Below the pieces are notes generated by a model. It ran no database searches. It was not told where the DNA came from and was given only the letters and a program-made list of their open reading frames with translations. The translations under genes and the position numbers were made by a program. Below are positions 1 to 8,609 of a stretch of DNA of 27,599 bases, in pieces. The stretch comes from Fidelibacterota bacterium. GTDB taxonomy: Bacteria > Marinisomatota > Marinisomatia > Marinisomatales > TCS55. The stretch spans positions 1 through 27,599 of the forward strand of contig SCKQ01000029.1 in assembly GCA_004124535.1 (NCBI GenBank), in the 5' to 3' direction. Position 1 is the stretch's first letter. Every line of letters starts with the position of its first letter.

Positions 1-1
1 T

Positions 2-325
2 ACCGTGCATATCGATGGCGAAGCAACCCGGTCTTGCATAACCGCCATTGAAAACATGCAGGGCAGCGAGATTACCACCATTGAAGGATTATCCCAACAT
101 TCCGATCATCCGGTTCAAAAAGCCTGGGTGGCAGAGGATGTGCCACAATGCGGTTATTGCCAGTCTGGTCAGATCATGACAGCTGCTGCCTTTTTAGAGA
201 GAAATAGTAATCCCGATAAAGACGATATAAATGCTGCTATGAAAATGAATATTTGCCGTTGTGGGACTTACCAGAGGATCCGTAAGGCAATCGGACGTGC
301 TGCAGAGGAATTGCAAAATGGCTGA
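2..325 (+). CDS. [2Fe-2S] subunit of a xanthine-oxidase-family molybdenum dehydrogenase (IorA-like), 5' end missing
   Basis: Small iron-sulfur subunit that passes electrons from the molybdenum subunit encoded next door. The gene is cut by the window edge: the first visible residues read T-V-H-I-D-G-E and then R-S-C, the last cysteine of the plant-type ferredoxin cluster, so the preceding CGxCxxC lies just upstream. The second, all-helical cluster domain is complete: CGYC near visible residues 49-52 and CRC at 84-86, followed by the family's TYQRIRKAI helix. About 107 residues are visible; the family is usually about 150. The stop overlaps the start of the next gene by 8 bases, so the two subunits are translationally coupled. 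IorA (isoquinoline 1-oxidoreductase), nicotinate dehydrogenase and aldehyde oxidase small subunits are all possible; the substrate cannot be read from the sequence. The GTG at position 5 is not the real start. Confidence 0.93.
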   Translation, partial: TVHIDGEATRSCITAIENMQGSEITTIEGLSQHSDHPVQKAWVAEDVPQCGYCQSGQIMTAAAFLERNSNPDKDDINAAMKMNICRCGTYQRIRKAIGRAAEELQNG

Positions 326-2474
326 GAAATCAGTTATAAACCGCCGGGATTTTATCAAAGTCGTATCGACTACCGGAGCTGGTCTGGTAATTGGCTTTCA
401 TTTACCCTTTAAGAATAGAGTCCAAGCTGCTGCCCTTGGATCCGTTATACAATTTAAACCGAATGCCTGGGTTACTGTGCATCCTGATGAATTAGTTACA
501 ATTACTGTTAGTAAATCGGAGATGGGTCAGGGAGTTTGGACATCCTTACCGATGCTTATTGCCGAAGAAATGGAACTGGATTGGACCAAGGTACAGATTA
601 AACAGGCGCCAGTAGATAAGGAACGCTATGGTAGGCAGGGGACAGGCGGTAGTTTTTCAATACGCGGTTCATGGGAAAAATTGAGAAAAGCCGGTGCAGT
701 TGGTAAGGATATGCTCAGGAATGCTGCAGCTCATGAGTGGTCTGTTCCCAAGAATGAATGTTACGCAGAAAAGGGTTTTATCATTCATCAGCCAAGTGGA
801 AAGAAACTGAGCTATGGCGATCTATCCGGGAAAGCAGCAACACTTGATATTCCAAAAGAGGTGGTCCTTAAGGATCCCGATAATTTTCGCATCATTGGTA
901 AAAAATTACCGAGGAAAGATACACCGCTAAAAGTAAATGGCACAGCCCAATTTGCCATGGATATTGACCTACCGAATATGGTTTATGCATTCATTGTACG
1001 TTGTCCAATCTTTGGCGGGGAATTGAAATCGATAAACGATACCAGGGCAAGAGAGATAGAAGGCGTGCTTGATGTATTTGCGGTTGAAAATGGTGTGGCT
1101 ATAGTAGGAACATCCACTTGGGCAGCTCTAAAAGGACGAAAAGCATTGGCTATCACTTGGGATGAGGGACCAAATAAGGATGTAGATAGTAAATCGATAT
1201 ATGAGTATTTAAAGAAACGCAGTCGGAAAAGAGGTGCTACTGGAAGGAATAATGGTAATGTAAAACGTGCGTTGAACAAAGCGGACACAATAGTTGAAGC
1301 AGTTTATGAACTTCCCTTCCAAGCTCACGCCACCATGGAGCCAATGAATTGTGTGGTAGATGTCCAATCCGATCTCTGCCGAATTTGGGCACCGACCCAG
1401 GCTCCCCAACAGGCCAGAAAAAGAGCCGCAGAAATCTCAGGGTTACCACTGGACAAAGTTGAAGTAAATGTTACCTTTCTTGGGGGAGGATTTGGTCGTC
1501 GAACTTTTAATGATTTTATTGATGATGGCCTGGCAGTGTCGAAGCGCATGGGAAAACCAGTTAAATTGATCTGGAAAAGGGAAGATGATATGCGCCATGA
1601 TTACTACCGTCCTGCCAGCCGACATGTATTAAAGGGTGGATTGACAAAAAGCGGCAAAACAACTGCCTGGACTCATCGAGTAGTTGCACCATCCATTATT
1701 TTTGGACAAATGTTTAAATACCCTATACCATTTAAGGATAAGCTGGATGGAGCACTTGTGGCACTTGAGGGCGCCAAGAATCTGCCTTATGAAATCCCTA
1801 ACATCCGTGTAGATTATAAATCAGCAAATACTGCTGTACCAATTGGGTGGTGGCGATCTGTCTACAATTCTCAGAATGCCTATGCCAATGAATGCTTTAT
1901 GGATGAACTCGCCCATGCGGCCAATATGGATCCGTTACAATATCGCTTGCAATTGCTTGCTGATGCGCCCCGGCACGGTAACATCTTGAAATTAGCGGCC
2001 GAAAAAGCTGGCTGGGGTGAGTCAACACCCGCTGGTCATTATAAAGGATTATCCTGTCACGAATCTTTTGGTTCATATGTTGCCCAAGTAGCGGAAGTAT
2101 CCATCGGGGAAGACAATGTTGTACATGTCCATCGGGTAGTTTGTGCAATAGACTGTGGGCAAACTGTTAATCCTTCCATTGTAGAGGCGCAGATGGAAAG
2201 TTCTATTGTCTACGGTCTTTCGGCAACTTTGCATGGGGAGATTACCATCGAAAATGGCGCTGTGGTTCAGAGCAACTTTCACGAATTTGAAGTACTCCGG
2301 ATGGATGAAATGCCGGAAATAGAAGTACATAATATTAACAGCACTGCTACCCCTGGTGGAGTTGGAGAACCCGGGCTGCCTCCTATTGCGCCAGCTGTTG
2401 CTAATGCGGTTTTTGCTGCAACTGGTATACGCGTGCGGAAGCTTCCAATAAAACCAGAAGATTTACGTTCTTAA
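318..2474 (+). CDS. Molybdopterin-binding subunit of a xanthine-oxidase-family dehydrogenase (IorB-like, Tat-exported)
   Basis: Catalytic subunit of a two-component molybdenum hydroxylase that probably oxidises an aldehyde or N-heterocycle with water as oxygen donor. I place the start at ATG 318, behind AGAGGAA at 304-310 with 7 bases spacing; an earlier in-frame ATG at 261 lies inside the preceding gene. The 718-residue product begins with a twin-arginine signal (NRRDFIK at residues 8-14, then a hydrophobic stretch), as expected for periplasmic IorB-type enzymes. Family signatures are present: [20 protein letters not shown], the pterin-binding GGGFGRR near residue 390, and GVGEPGLPP, in which E684 is the expected catalytic base. 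GGGFGRR rather than the AYRGAGR loop argues against CO dehydrogenase. Members of this subfamily often pass electrons to a cytochrome c subunit, which is not visible here. Enzymes of this fold normally carry the cytosine dinucleotide cofactor. Confidence 0.93.
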   Translation: MAEKSVINRRDFIKVVSTTGAGLVIGFHLPFKNRVQAAALGSVIQFKPNAWVTVHPDELVTITVSKSEMGQGVWTSLPMLIAEEMELDWTKVQIKQAPVDKERYGRQGTGGSFSIRGSWEKLRKAGAVGKDMLRNAAAHEWSVPKNECYAEKGFIIHQPSGKKLSYGDLSGKAATLDIPKEVVLKDPDNFRIIGKKLPRKDTPLKVNGTAQFAMDIDLPNMVYAFIVRCPIFGGELKSINDTRAREIEGVLDVFAVENGVAIVGTSTWAALKGRKALAITWDEGPNKDVDSKSIYEYLKKRSRKRGATGRNNGNVKRALNKADTIVEAVYELPFQAHATMEPMNCVVDVQSDLCRIWAPTQAPQQARKRAAEISGLPLDKVEVNVTFLGGGFGRRTFNDFIDDGLAVSKRMGKPVKLIWKREDDMRHDYYRPASRHVLKGGLTKSGKTTAWTHRVVAPSIIFGQMFKYPIPFKDKLDGALVALEGAKNLPYEIPNIRVDYKSANTAVPIGWWRSVYNSQNAYANECFMDELAHAANMDPLQYRLQLLADAPRHGNILKLAAEKAGWGESTPAGHYKGLSCHESFGSYVAQVAEVSIGEDNVVHVHRVVCAIDCGQTVNPSIVEAQMESSIVYGLSATLHGEITIENGAVVQSNFHEFEVLRMDEMPEIEVHNINSTATPGGVGEPGLPPIAPAVANAVFAATGIRVRKLPIKPEDLRS

Positions 2475-2484
2475 ATATTAGTCG

Positions 2485-2512
2485 ACTTCATTTTTAATAA
2501 TGATAATGAAGT
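2485..2512 (+). other. AT-rich inverted repeat between the two molybdenum-enzyme genes
   Basis: Perfect 8-base arms, ACTTCATT at 2485-2492 and AATGAAGT at 2505-2512, around a 12-base loop. It lies in the 68-base gap between the IorB-like gene and the FdhF-like gene. The stem has only two G/C pairs and no T-run follows, so it is a poor intrinsic terminator. A protein-binding palindrome or an mRNA processing hairpin is equally possible, as is chance. Confidence 0.3.
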
Positions 2513-2542
2513 TAACATAATTCACGTCATGGTGATCTAACT

Positions 2543-4720
2543 TTGAAAAAAGCTGTCTCAGGTTTTAGTTCTATCACTGATTCGTTAAAGATCGCCTCAA
2601 AAGTTGGATTTGGGAATTTCTATCGGTCCATCACTTCAAGAAACACCTGCAAAACCTGCGCACTGGGCATGGGCGGGCAAAAAGGCGGAATGACCAATGA
2701 AGTCTCCAGCTTTCCTGAAATATGCAAGAAAAGTATCCAGGCCCAACTGAGTGACATTCAGCAAGCGATACCTGAATCCTTTTTTCAAGATAACACTATC
2801 GCTGATTTCAAACAGATCACTCCGAGAAAACTGGAAAGATTGGGCCGACTGAATACACCATTGTACAAAAAAAGAGAGAGTAACCAATATATACCAATTA
2901 GCTGGAACAAAGCCCTGAAAAAGATATTTGCTACACTGCAGCAAACAGATCCAGAGAGAACATTTTTCTATAGTTCCGGCAGATCATCCAATGAGGCAGC
3001 ATTTCTATTACAATTATTCGTAAGAGTCTATGGCACAAATAACATCAACAATTGCTCATACTATTGCCACCAGGCTTCCGGGGTCGGCCTAAGCGCTACC
3101 ATCGGCAGCGGGACTGCCACTGTTGTTTTAGAAGATTTACGACAGTCGGATATGATTTGGGTTATCGGAGCTAATCCATCGTCAAATCATCCACGCTTAC
3201 TCACGGAACTGCTCCGCTGCCGCAGGCGGGGTGGTAAAGTAATCATTGTTAATCCTATAAAAGAGCCCGGTCTGGTTCGATTTAACGTCCCCAGTGATTG
3301 GAGATCGATGCTTCTTGGGGATAATGAAATTGCCACAGATTTCGTACAGCCGAATATAGGTGGTGACATTGCATTATTTAAGGGTATTGCGAAGATACTG
3401 ATCGAAAGTGGAAATATTGATATGGCATTCATCGAGGACCATACGTCAGGGTACCAAGGTTACGCACAAGATATCATGGAAACTTCATGGACAGATATAA
3501 CAACATCGTCTGCTATTGACAGGGCCAAGTTCAACCACCTTGCTGATCTATATTTATCTGCTGAGAATGTTATCTTTAGCTGGGCTATGGGAATCACGCA
3601 TCACGATCATGGGGTGGATAATGTCGAATCAATTGTAAATCTTGCTCTACTCAGGGGTATGGTTGGGAAGGAAAATGCCGGTCTTCTACCGCTAAGGGGC
3701 CACTCAAATGTACAGGGAGTTGGTTCTATGGGGGTTACCCCAGCCCTGAAGGATACTGTGTTGAAAAAACTCGAAAAAAAGATGGGATTTTTGGTGCCCC
3801 AGGCAAATGGTTTAGATACAATGGGATGTATTGAATCAGCTTATAACGGTGAGATGGATTTTGCCTTTCTAATGGGCGGTAACCTATATGCTGCTACACC
3901 GGATGCACAGTATTCTGAGCAAGCCCTAAGCAATGTTCCATTTAAGGTCTTTCTAACCACTACCTTAAACCAAAGCCATTTTTTCGGTGTGGGCGAGGAA
4001 ACAATCATATTGCCTGTAGCAGCACGGGATGAAGAGAAACAACCAACCACCCAGGAATCCATGTTTAATTTTGTGCGTATGAGCGATGGTGGTATCGTCA
4101 GGCTAAATAACGTTAGGTCAGAAATAGATATTATTGCAGATATTGCAGCGGGAACTCTGGGCAACGACAAGATTGATTTTTTGACCTTCAAGAAACACGC
4201 TAATATTCGCGATGCAATTGGGCAGATCATTCCGGGATTTGAGAATATTAAGGAAATTGATCGTACGAAGGAGGAATTTCAAATCGGTAATAGAACCTTT
4301 CATAAACCAGAGTTTGCTACAGTAGATGGAAATGCTATTTTCAAGACAATAAAGATTCCGCCATCAAAGGGAAAAAATGGACAATTCAAAATGACCAGTA
4401 TCCGCAGTGAGGGACAGTTTAATACCATTGTTTATGAGGAAGCTGATACTTTTCGGAACATTAATGAACGTTGGGTAGTGCTGATGAATGCGTCCGACAT
4501 TCAGAAACTCGGATTATGCCAGGGGGATGCAGTGGACCTGCATAGTGCAACAGGAAAAATGGAAGCAGTCAAAATACAGTCATTTAATATTGCTGAAGGA
4601 AATGTAGCGACCTTTTTCCCCGAAGGAAATAAATTAATATCCACAGTCATTGATGAACGCAGTAAAACACCCAGTTTTAAATCCACGGCAATAAACATTA
4701 CGCCTGTGTACAGTAATTAG
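2543..4720 (+). CDS. FdhF/YdeP-family molybdopterin oxidoreductase (formate-dehydrogenase-like alpha subunit)
   Basis: Cytoplasmic member of the DMSO-reductase superfamily; 725 residues, no signal peptide. The N-terminal NTCKTCALG followed by GGQKGG is typical of the FdhF/YdeP group (TIGR01701-like). Only C36, C39 and C61 are evident as possible iron-sulfur ligands, fewer than the four in classical formate dehydrogenases. YYCHQASGVGL at 173-183 aligns by eye with the Sec-His region of E. coli FdhF, so C175-H176 are the predicted metal ligand and its partner. Further family blocks are VIGANPSSNHPR, LRGHSNVQG and LMGGNLYAATPD, and the C-terminal molybdopterin-dinucleotide domain includes NERWVVLMNASD. 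The TTG start is required, because the first internal Met (43) lies after the CxxC. The substrate is uncertain: E. coli YdeP has been linked to acid resistance, and others are annotated as formate dehydrogenases. It ends 16 bases from the convergent MobA-like gene. Confidence 0.9.
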   Translation: MKKAVSGFSSITDSLKIASKVGFGNFYRSITSRNTCKTCALGMGGQKGGMTNEVSSFPEICKKSIQAQLSDIQQAIPESFFQDNTIADFKQITPRKLERLGRLNTPLYKKRESNQYIPISWNKALKKIFATLQQTDPERTFFYSSGRSSNEAAFLLQLFVRVYGTNNINNCSYYCHQASGVGLSATIGSGTATVVLEDLRQSDMIWVIGANPSSNHPRLLTELLRCRRRGGKVIIVNPIKEPGLVRFNVPSDWRSMLLGDNEIATDFVQPNIGGDIALFKGIAKILIESGNIDMAFIEDHTSGYQGYAQDIMETSWTDITTSSAIDRAKFNHLADLYLSAENVIFSWAMGITHHDHGVDNVESIVNLALLRGMVGKENAGLLPLRGHSNVQGVGSMGVTPALKDTVLKKLEKKMGFLVPQANGLDTMGCIESAYNGEMDFAFLMGGNLYAATPDAQYSEQALSNVPFKVFLTTTLNQSHFFGVGEETIILPVAARDEEKQPTTQESMFNFVRMSDGGIVRLNNVRSEIDIIADIAAGTLGNDKIDFLTFKKHANIRDAIGQIIPGFENIKEIDRTKEEFQIGNRTFHKPEFATVDGNAIFKTIKIPPSKGKNGQFKMTSIRSEGQFNTIVYEEADTFRNINERWVVLMNASDIQKLGLCQGDAVDLHSATGKMEAVKIQSFNIAEGNVATFFPEGNKLISTVIDERSKTPSFKSTAINITPVYSN

Positions 4721-4736
4721 TTGGATCTTTTCGTAT

Positions 4737-5309
4737 TTAACTGGATCGGGTTTTCAAAGAAACAACAGTTTTATAATCATCCGGTGTATTCATATTGAAA
4801 AAAGCACCCTTATCCGAGTCCATGGTGACTATAGTAAAATTTTCATTTTCAATTAAGCTCTGCAAACTAAAATCTTCATTGTCAAGTCTGGAATCAAGTA
4901 ATAACATTAAGCGACGGTTGTAAAACCCCGCTAAGGGTTCTAATCCTTTCCTGGTTTTGGGTATAACACCATAACTATTTTTATGTTTTTTTCGCCATAG
5001 TTTTTCAATTACTGTTTCGGTCAACAGCGGTAAATCACAAGACAGAATCAAATTCCATTCACTTTGAGTATGGTGCAGGGCTGTGTATAAACCATTAAAT
5101 GGCGCCCGCAAAATTAATTTGTCTGCGATAAAAGGCTTATCCAGTTCAATAGGCTGATCCTTGCCAACCACCCACCTAGAGCCAAAATCGCTACATTTTT
5201 CCCAAAGATGATCTAAAACAGGTTTCCCATCAATTTGAACCTTCCATTTTCGAGATCCAAAGCGTTGGCTTTGCCCACCAATGAGAATGTATGCTGATGC
5301 ATGGATCAT
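4737..5309 (-). CDS. mobA: Molybdenum cofactor guanylyltransferase (MobA-like)
   Basis: Nucleotidyltransferase predicted to join GMP from GTP to molybdopterin, giving the MGD cofactor of DMSO-reductase-family enzymes such as the FdhF-like protein encoded convergently. At 190 residues it has the normal MobA length. The N-terminal loop LIGGQSQRFGSRKW matches LAGGxSxRMGxDK, APFNGLYTAL stands where GPLAGIxxAL is usual, SCDLPLL is the metal-binding CDxPxL motif, and FNMNTPDDY matches the C-terminal NVNTPEDL block. The GG in the first loop favours MobA over the cytidylyltransferase MocA, which usually has AAG. Several positions depart from consensus (F for M, APFN for GPLA), so the nucleotide preference deserves testing. 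The gene starts 14 bases after the GH5 gene on the same strand and probably shares its transcript, an unrelated partner by function. Confidence 0.85.
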   Translation of the reverse strand: MIHASAYILIGGQSQRFGSRKWKVQIDGKPVLDHLWEKCSDFGSRWVVGKDQPIELDKPFIADKLILRAPFNGLYTALHHTQSEWNLILSCDLPLLTETVIEKLWRKKHKNSYGVIPKTRKGLEPLAGFYNRRLMLLLDSRLDNEDFSLQSLIENENFTIVTMDSDKGAFFNMNTPDDYKTVVSLKTRSS

Positions 5310-5323
5310 GGGATATACGATTA

Positions 5324-6619
5324 CTAGAGTGAATTAAATTTTCTGGTGTATCGGCCAATAATTTCCAACGTAGTTAAATCAGTGTTATACACCGAATACC
5401 AGCCTTGATGCTCGTGGGGAGGGTCACCAGTGAAATCATCACCTACATACCAGATAGCTTGTGGTTCACGAGGCCGGCCCGCACCGCCCCAGGCCCAGAA
5501 ATTCAACCCTGCCAGCGGCGACCCGGCTGCTGCTTTATCCAGAATATGAGTAAATATTTGACTGTAGTATTCATCACGTAGTGTAACACTTGCTGTGACA
5601 GCATGGTCATTATCATCTCGGGATATACCGAATTCTTCGAGGACAACGGGTTTATTCAATTTTTCAGCTAACACTTCATGTTGATTTATATAAGCAGTGG
5701 CTTTTTCGACTGCAGAGGATAGTGATACTTCATCATAGGGGTCAAACCAGCCCCAGTTTTGTACCCATACGTGGATAGTTGTATAATCGATATAACTGCT
5801 TTGGTGATCCGCAAAAAAATCATTGCCTGAGGAAGGATGGGCAGTGGCGCCTTCACTGCCAATGGTGACCAAGTGGTTGGAATCCATCGATTTGATATAT
5901 TTTGCTGTATTTTCGATCCACTGCGTGAAATCTTCGCGATTATTGATACCGCGCGGTTCATTCCCAAGCTGCCAGGCCATGATCGTTGGGTCATCCCGGT
6001 ATAATGTACCTGTATATGGATTCTCTCGTAAAACGGTGAAACGTAAATGGTTGAAAAAATCAGTAACGGCATTTTCATTGGAATAAAAAGATGCGGTGTA
6101 TTCCTGATAGGTTTGCCAGTCACCTTCGCCACAGATAGGCGGGTAAGGAATTTCTGAATCGTCCTGCCAGGATACATATTGGGCCATGCCGCCAGACCAG
6201 GGCCAGAAATTATTCATACACATGATGGCCACCATATCCCGCTTGCCCATTTCTGCCAAAAGAAAATCCAGGCCATCCAGCACTTCTTCATTATATTCTC
6301 CAGGCGCTACCTGTAGAGCGGGCCGCATTCGCCATGGTTCTGTATCCGGGCCTTCGCTGGCCCCCATAACACGCAGGTTTTTAACTCCGATTTTTTTTAG
6401 ATGATCAAGTTCACGCAGCAATCGATCCCTATCACCGCCTTGCCCACTGGATCCAAGGTTCATGCCGTACCAAAAATTTGTACCCAGGAAGTAATACGGT
6501 TTGCCATCCCGAATAAATTGTTTACCATTTACATTAATAAAACCTGGACCTTGCTCCTGTGACTGTTGCAACATAAGCACTCCTCCAAAAATGATTAGGA
6601 TGAATATTGCCTTCTTCAT
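5324..6619 (-). CDS. Exported GH5 glycoside hydrolase, probable endo-beta-1,4-mannanase (GH5_7-like)
   Basis: Predicted to cut beta-mannan or a related beta-glycan outside the cytoplasm; 431 residues. Residues 1-20 form a signal peptide (MKK, hydrophobic core). The TIM barrel begins with the mannanase-like block DGKPYYFLGTNFWYG near 38-52. The acid/base is E221 in WQLGNEPRG and the nucleophile is E329 in VVLEEFG; H283 in the TIHVW motif and the tryptophan-rich NFWAWGG near 373-379 also match GH5. The NFWxWSGG-like strand (137-144) and overall length resemble bacterial and fungal GH5_7 mannanases; a GH5 glucanase is the main alternative. No binding module is attached. It diverges from the symporter operon across 167 bases, which suggests shared induction, and the MobA-like gene follows on the same strand. 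Confidence 0.9.
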   Translation of the reverse strand: MKKAIFILIIFGGVLMLQQSQEQGPGFINVNGKQFIRDGKPYYFLGTNFWYGMNLGSSGQGGDRDRLLRELDHLKKIGVKNLRVMGASEGPDTEPWRMRPALQVAPGEYNEEVLDGLDFLLAEMGKRDMVAIMCMNNFWPWSGGMAQYVSWQDDSEIPYPPICGEGDWQTYQEYTASFYSNENAVTDFFNHLRFTVLRENPYTGTLYRDDPTIMAWQLGNEPRGINNREDFTQWIENTAKYIKSMDSNHLVTIGSEGATAHPSSGNDFFADHQSSYIDYTTIHVWVQNWGWFDPYDEVSLSSAVEKATAYINQHEVLAEKLNKPVVLEEFGISRDDNDHAVTASVTLRDEYYSQIFTHILDKAAAGSPLAGLNFWAWGGAGRPREPQAIWYVGDDFTGDPPHEHQGWYSVYNTDLTTLEIIGRYTRKFNSL

Positions 6620-6786
6620 TAATAATTCAAATTCTCTATAAATCTTGAATTAATTTATTTCACTCCGACTATATTAAATACAAAATTAGATTAATTGAAT
6701 ATAAATTGGCTTGTTGATTTGGGGAGGCTGCAATAATAATAAATATATTCTATCATGCTCATATATTGTATTAATAGCCTGCATAA
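6620..6786. promoter_or_regulatory. Divergent promoter region between the GH5 gene and the symporter operon
   Basis: This is the longest non-coding gap in the window (167 bases) and separates two outward-facing transcription units, so both promoters must lie here or within the coding ends. It is strikingly AT-rich. A possible plus-strand pair is TTGAAT at 6645-6650 and TATATT at 6670-6675, but the 19-base spacer is long. GGGGAGG at 6721-6727 resembles a Shine-Dalgarno sequence but has no start codon at a usable distance. I found no clear palindromic operator. Confidence 0.4.
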
Positions 6787-8580
6787 ATGTCCATCCATCC
6801 CCTAGACATAACAATTGTTGTTCTATACCTGATCGCGGTCGTATCGATCGGGCTTTACTTAACCACGCGCGCTTCCCAGAACCTCGACACTTATTTTCTT
6901 GCTGGTAGATCAGTTCCATGGTATATCCTCGGCGTGTCAAACTCCTCATCGATGTTTGATATTACCGGGACCATGTGGCTCGTACTAATGTTCTTGGTAT
7001 ATGGGGTAAAGGGTGCCTGGATACCGTGGATATGGCCCACCTTTAACCAGATATTCCTAATGGTCTACCTTTCCATATGGATCCGTCGCTCCAACGTACT
7101 CACTGGATCTGAATGGATAACCACCCGCTTTGGAGATGGCCAGGGTGCGGAACTATCAAGGATAAGTGTATTGGTATTCGCTATGGTCAGTGTGATCGGT
7201 TTTCTGGCCTATGCATTTCAAGGGATAGGCAAGTTTGCCAGTGTCTTTTTTCCATTTGATTTATCCCCTGAGCTATATGCGATAACTTTTATGAGCATCT
7301 CTACGATTTATGTAGTGCTCGGCGGTATGTACAGTGTTGTCTTTACAGATCTGATTCAATTCACGCTATTAACCATCGTATCGTTTGTAATTGGCTTTAT
7401 TGCTTTTACCAGAGTTACGCCGGAAGCGCTCCATGCTGTCATACCCAATGGCTGGCTGGATCTGGCTTTCGGCTGGGAATTGGATCTTGATTGGAGCGCC
7501 TTGATCCCAGCGGCCAATGACCAGATTATGGCCGATAGCTGGAATCTATTTACCATCTTTTTCATGATGATGATATTCAAAGGTATTTTAATCAGTTTAG
7601 CGGGCCCAACACCGGGGTATGATATGCAGAGAATTTTAGCGGCCAAAACACCCCGTGAAGCAGGTCTTATGAGCGCTATTGTATCTGTTTGCCAGATTCC
7701 ACGCTGGTTTATGATCGTGGGTATTACCACACTGGCCCTCGTATTTTTTAGCAATGATCTTGTAGCTCTTGGTGATGGTGTGGATTTTGAACTGGTATTA
7801 CCCTGGGTGATCAGTGAATTTTTACCTGTTGGATTAGTGGGTTTTGTTTTAGCTGGAATGCTTGCTGCCTTTATGTCAACATTTGATTCTACGGTCAACG
7901 CCGGCGCAGCTTATCTGGTCAACGACCTCTACAAACGCTATTTTAACCCTGATGCACCCATGGATGTATACATTAAAGCCAGTTATATCGCTTCCTTTCT
8001 AATCGTTGGTGTAGGAATTGCCTTCGGCTTCATGTCTGAATCTGTTAACAGTGTCACTCAATGGATCGTTTCCGGATTATTTGGGGGTTACACGGCTCCA
8101 AATATTCTTAAATGGCACTGGTGGCGTTTTAATGGTTTCGGCTATTTTTGGGGCATGATCGCTGGTGTCCTGGCCGCGCTGATCATGCCTATGGCTTTTC
8201 CAGAACTGTCTCCCCTGAGCGCTTTTCCTTTCATCCTAATTATATCGGGTATTGCCGGCATTGGCGGCAGTCTTGTGACAGCACCGGATAATGAAGCTAC
8301 TCTGCAGGAATTTTATAAAAAAGTACGACCCTGGGGGCTTTGGAAGCCGATCTTGAAAAAAATACAATCCAATGAAGGTCATATTAGAAAAAATGATAAT
8401 TTTTCTAGGGATATGTTGAATATTTTTATCGGTATGGTTTGGCAAATTAATATGGTCCTGGTGCCCATTTATCTGCTTGTCTATGAATACACTGCTTTTA
8501 CTGTTTCATTAGGACTGGCAATCGGCACAACACTCATCCTCAAAAAAAACTGGTATGATAAACTTGACCCTGAATTTTGA
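6787..8580 (+). CDS. Sodium:solute symporter (SSS/SLC5 family)
   Basis: Inner-membrane transporter coupling sodium entry to uptake of a small solute, here most likely a sugar given the neighbours. The 597-residue protein has about 13-14 hydrophobic segments. Family signatures are visible: the N-terminal FLAGRSVPW following YLTTRASQNLDTY, GGMYSVVFTDLIQF near 178-191, and MSTFDSTVNAGAAYLVNDLY near 363-382, where the SSS family carries its sodium-site serine/threonine helix. The N-terminus starts directly at the first membrane helix, with no obvious Shine-Dalgarno. It opens a tightly packed run (gaps of about 30, 7, 4-15 and 12-21 bases) ending with the MDR oxidoreductase. The sugar specificity cannot be deduced; SSS proteins also carry amino acids, sialic acid and inositol. 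Confidence 0.93.
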   Translation: MSIHPLDITIVVLYLIAVVSIGLYLTTRASQNLDTYFLAGRSVPWYILGVSNSSSMFDITGTMWLVLMFLVYGVKGAWIPWIWPTFNQIFLMVYLSIWIRRSNVLTGSEWITTRFGDGQGAELSRISVLVFAMVSVIGFLAYAFQGIGKFASVFFPFDLSPELYAITFMSISTIYVVLGGMYSVVFTDLIQFTLLTIVSFVIGFIAFTRVTPEALHAVIPNGWLDLAFGWELDLDWSALIPAANDQIMADSWNLFTIFFMMMIFKGILISLAGPTPGYDMQRILAAKTPREAGLMSAIVSVCQIPRWFMIVGITTLALVFFSNDLVALGDGVDFELVLPWVISEFLPVGLVGFVLAGMLAAFMSTFDSTVNAGAAYLVNDLYKRYFNPDAPMDVYIKASYIASFLIVGVGIAFGFMSESVNSVTQWIVSGLFGGYTAPNILKWHWWRFNGFGYFWGMIAGVLAALIMPMAFPELSPLSAFPFILIISGIAGIGGSLVTAPDNEATLQEFYKKVRPWGLWKPILKKIQSNEGHIRKNDNFSRDMLNIFIGMVWQINMVLVPIYLLVYEYTAFTVSLGLAIGTTLILKKNWYDKLDPEF

Positions 8581-8609
8581 ATCAACTTTAGAAATAAGGA
8601 ACGTAGTAA

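Noticed and set aside
2485..2520. Intrinsic terminator after the IorB-like gene
   Set aside because: The inverted repeat is too AT-rich and has no downstream T-run. It is kept only as a low-confidence palindrome.
3053..3080. Possible selenocysteine codon at the FdhF-like metal site
   Set aside because: The metal-ligand codon is TGC (cysteine); there is no in-frame TGA in the gene.
5686..6177. Second minus-strand frame inside the GH5 gene
   Set aside because: A frame-shifted shadow of the hydrolase; the GH5 frame carries both catalytic glutamates without interruption.
7356..7898. Long open frame on the minus strand inside the sodium symporter gene (180 codons)
   Set aside because: It is fully antisense to a strongly supported transporter, has no recognisable domain, and its S/T/P/K-rich composition is what antisense of membrane-helix codons gives.
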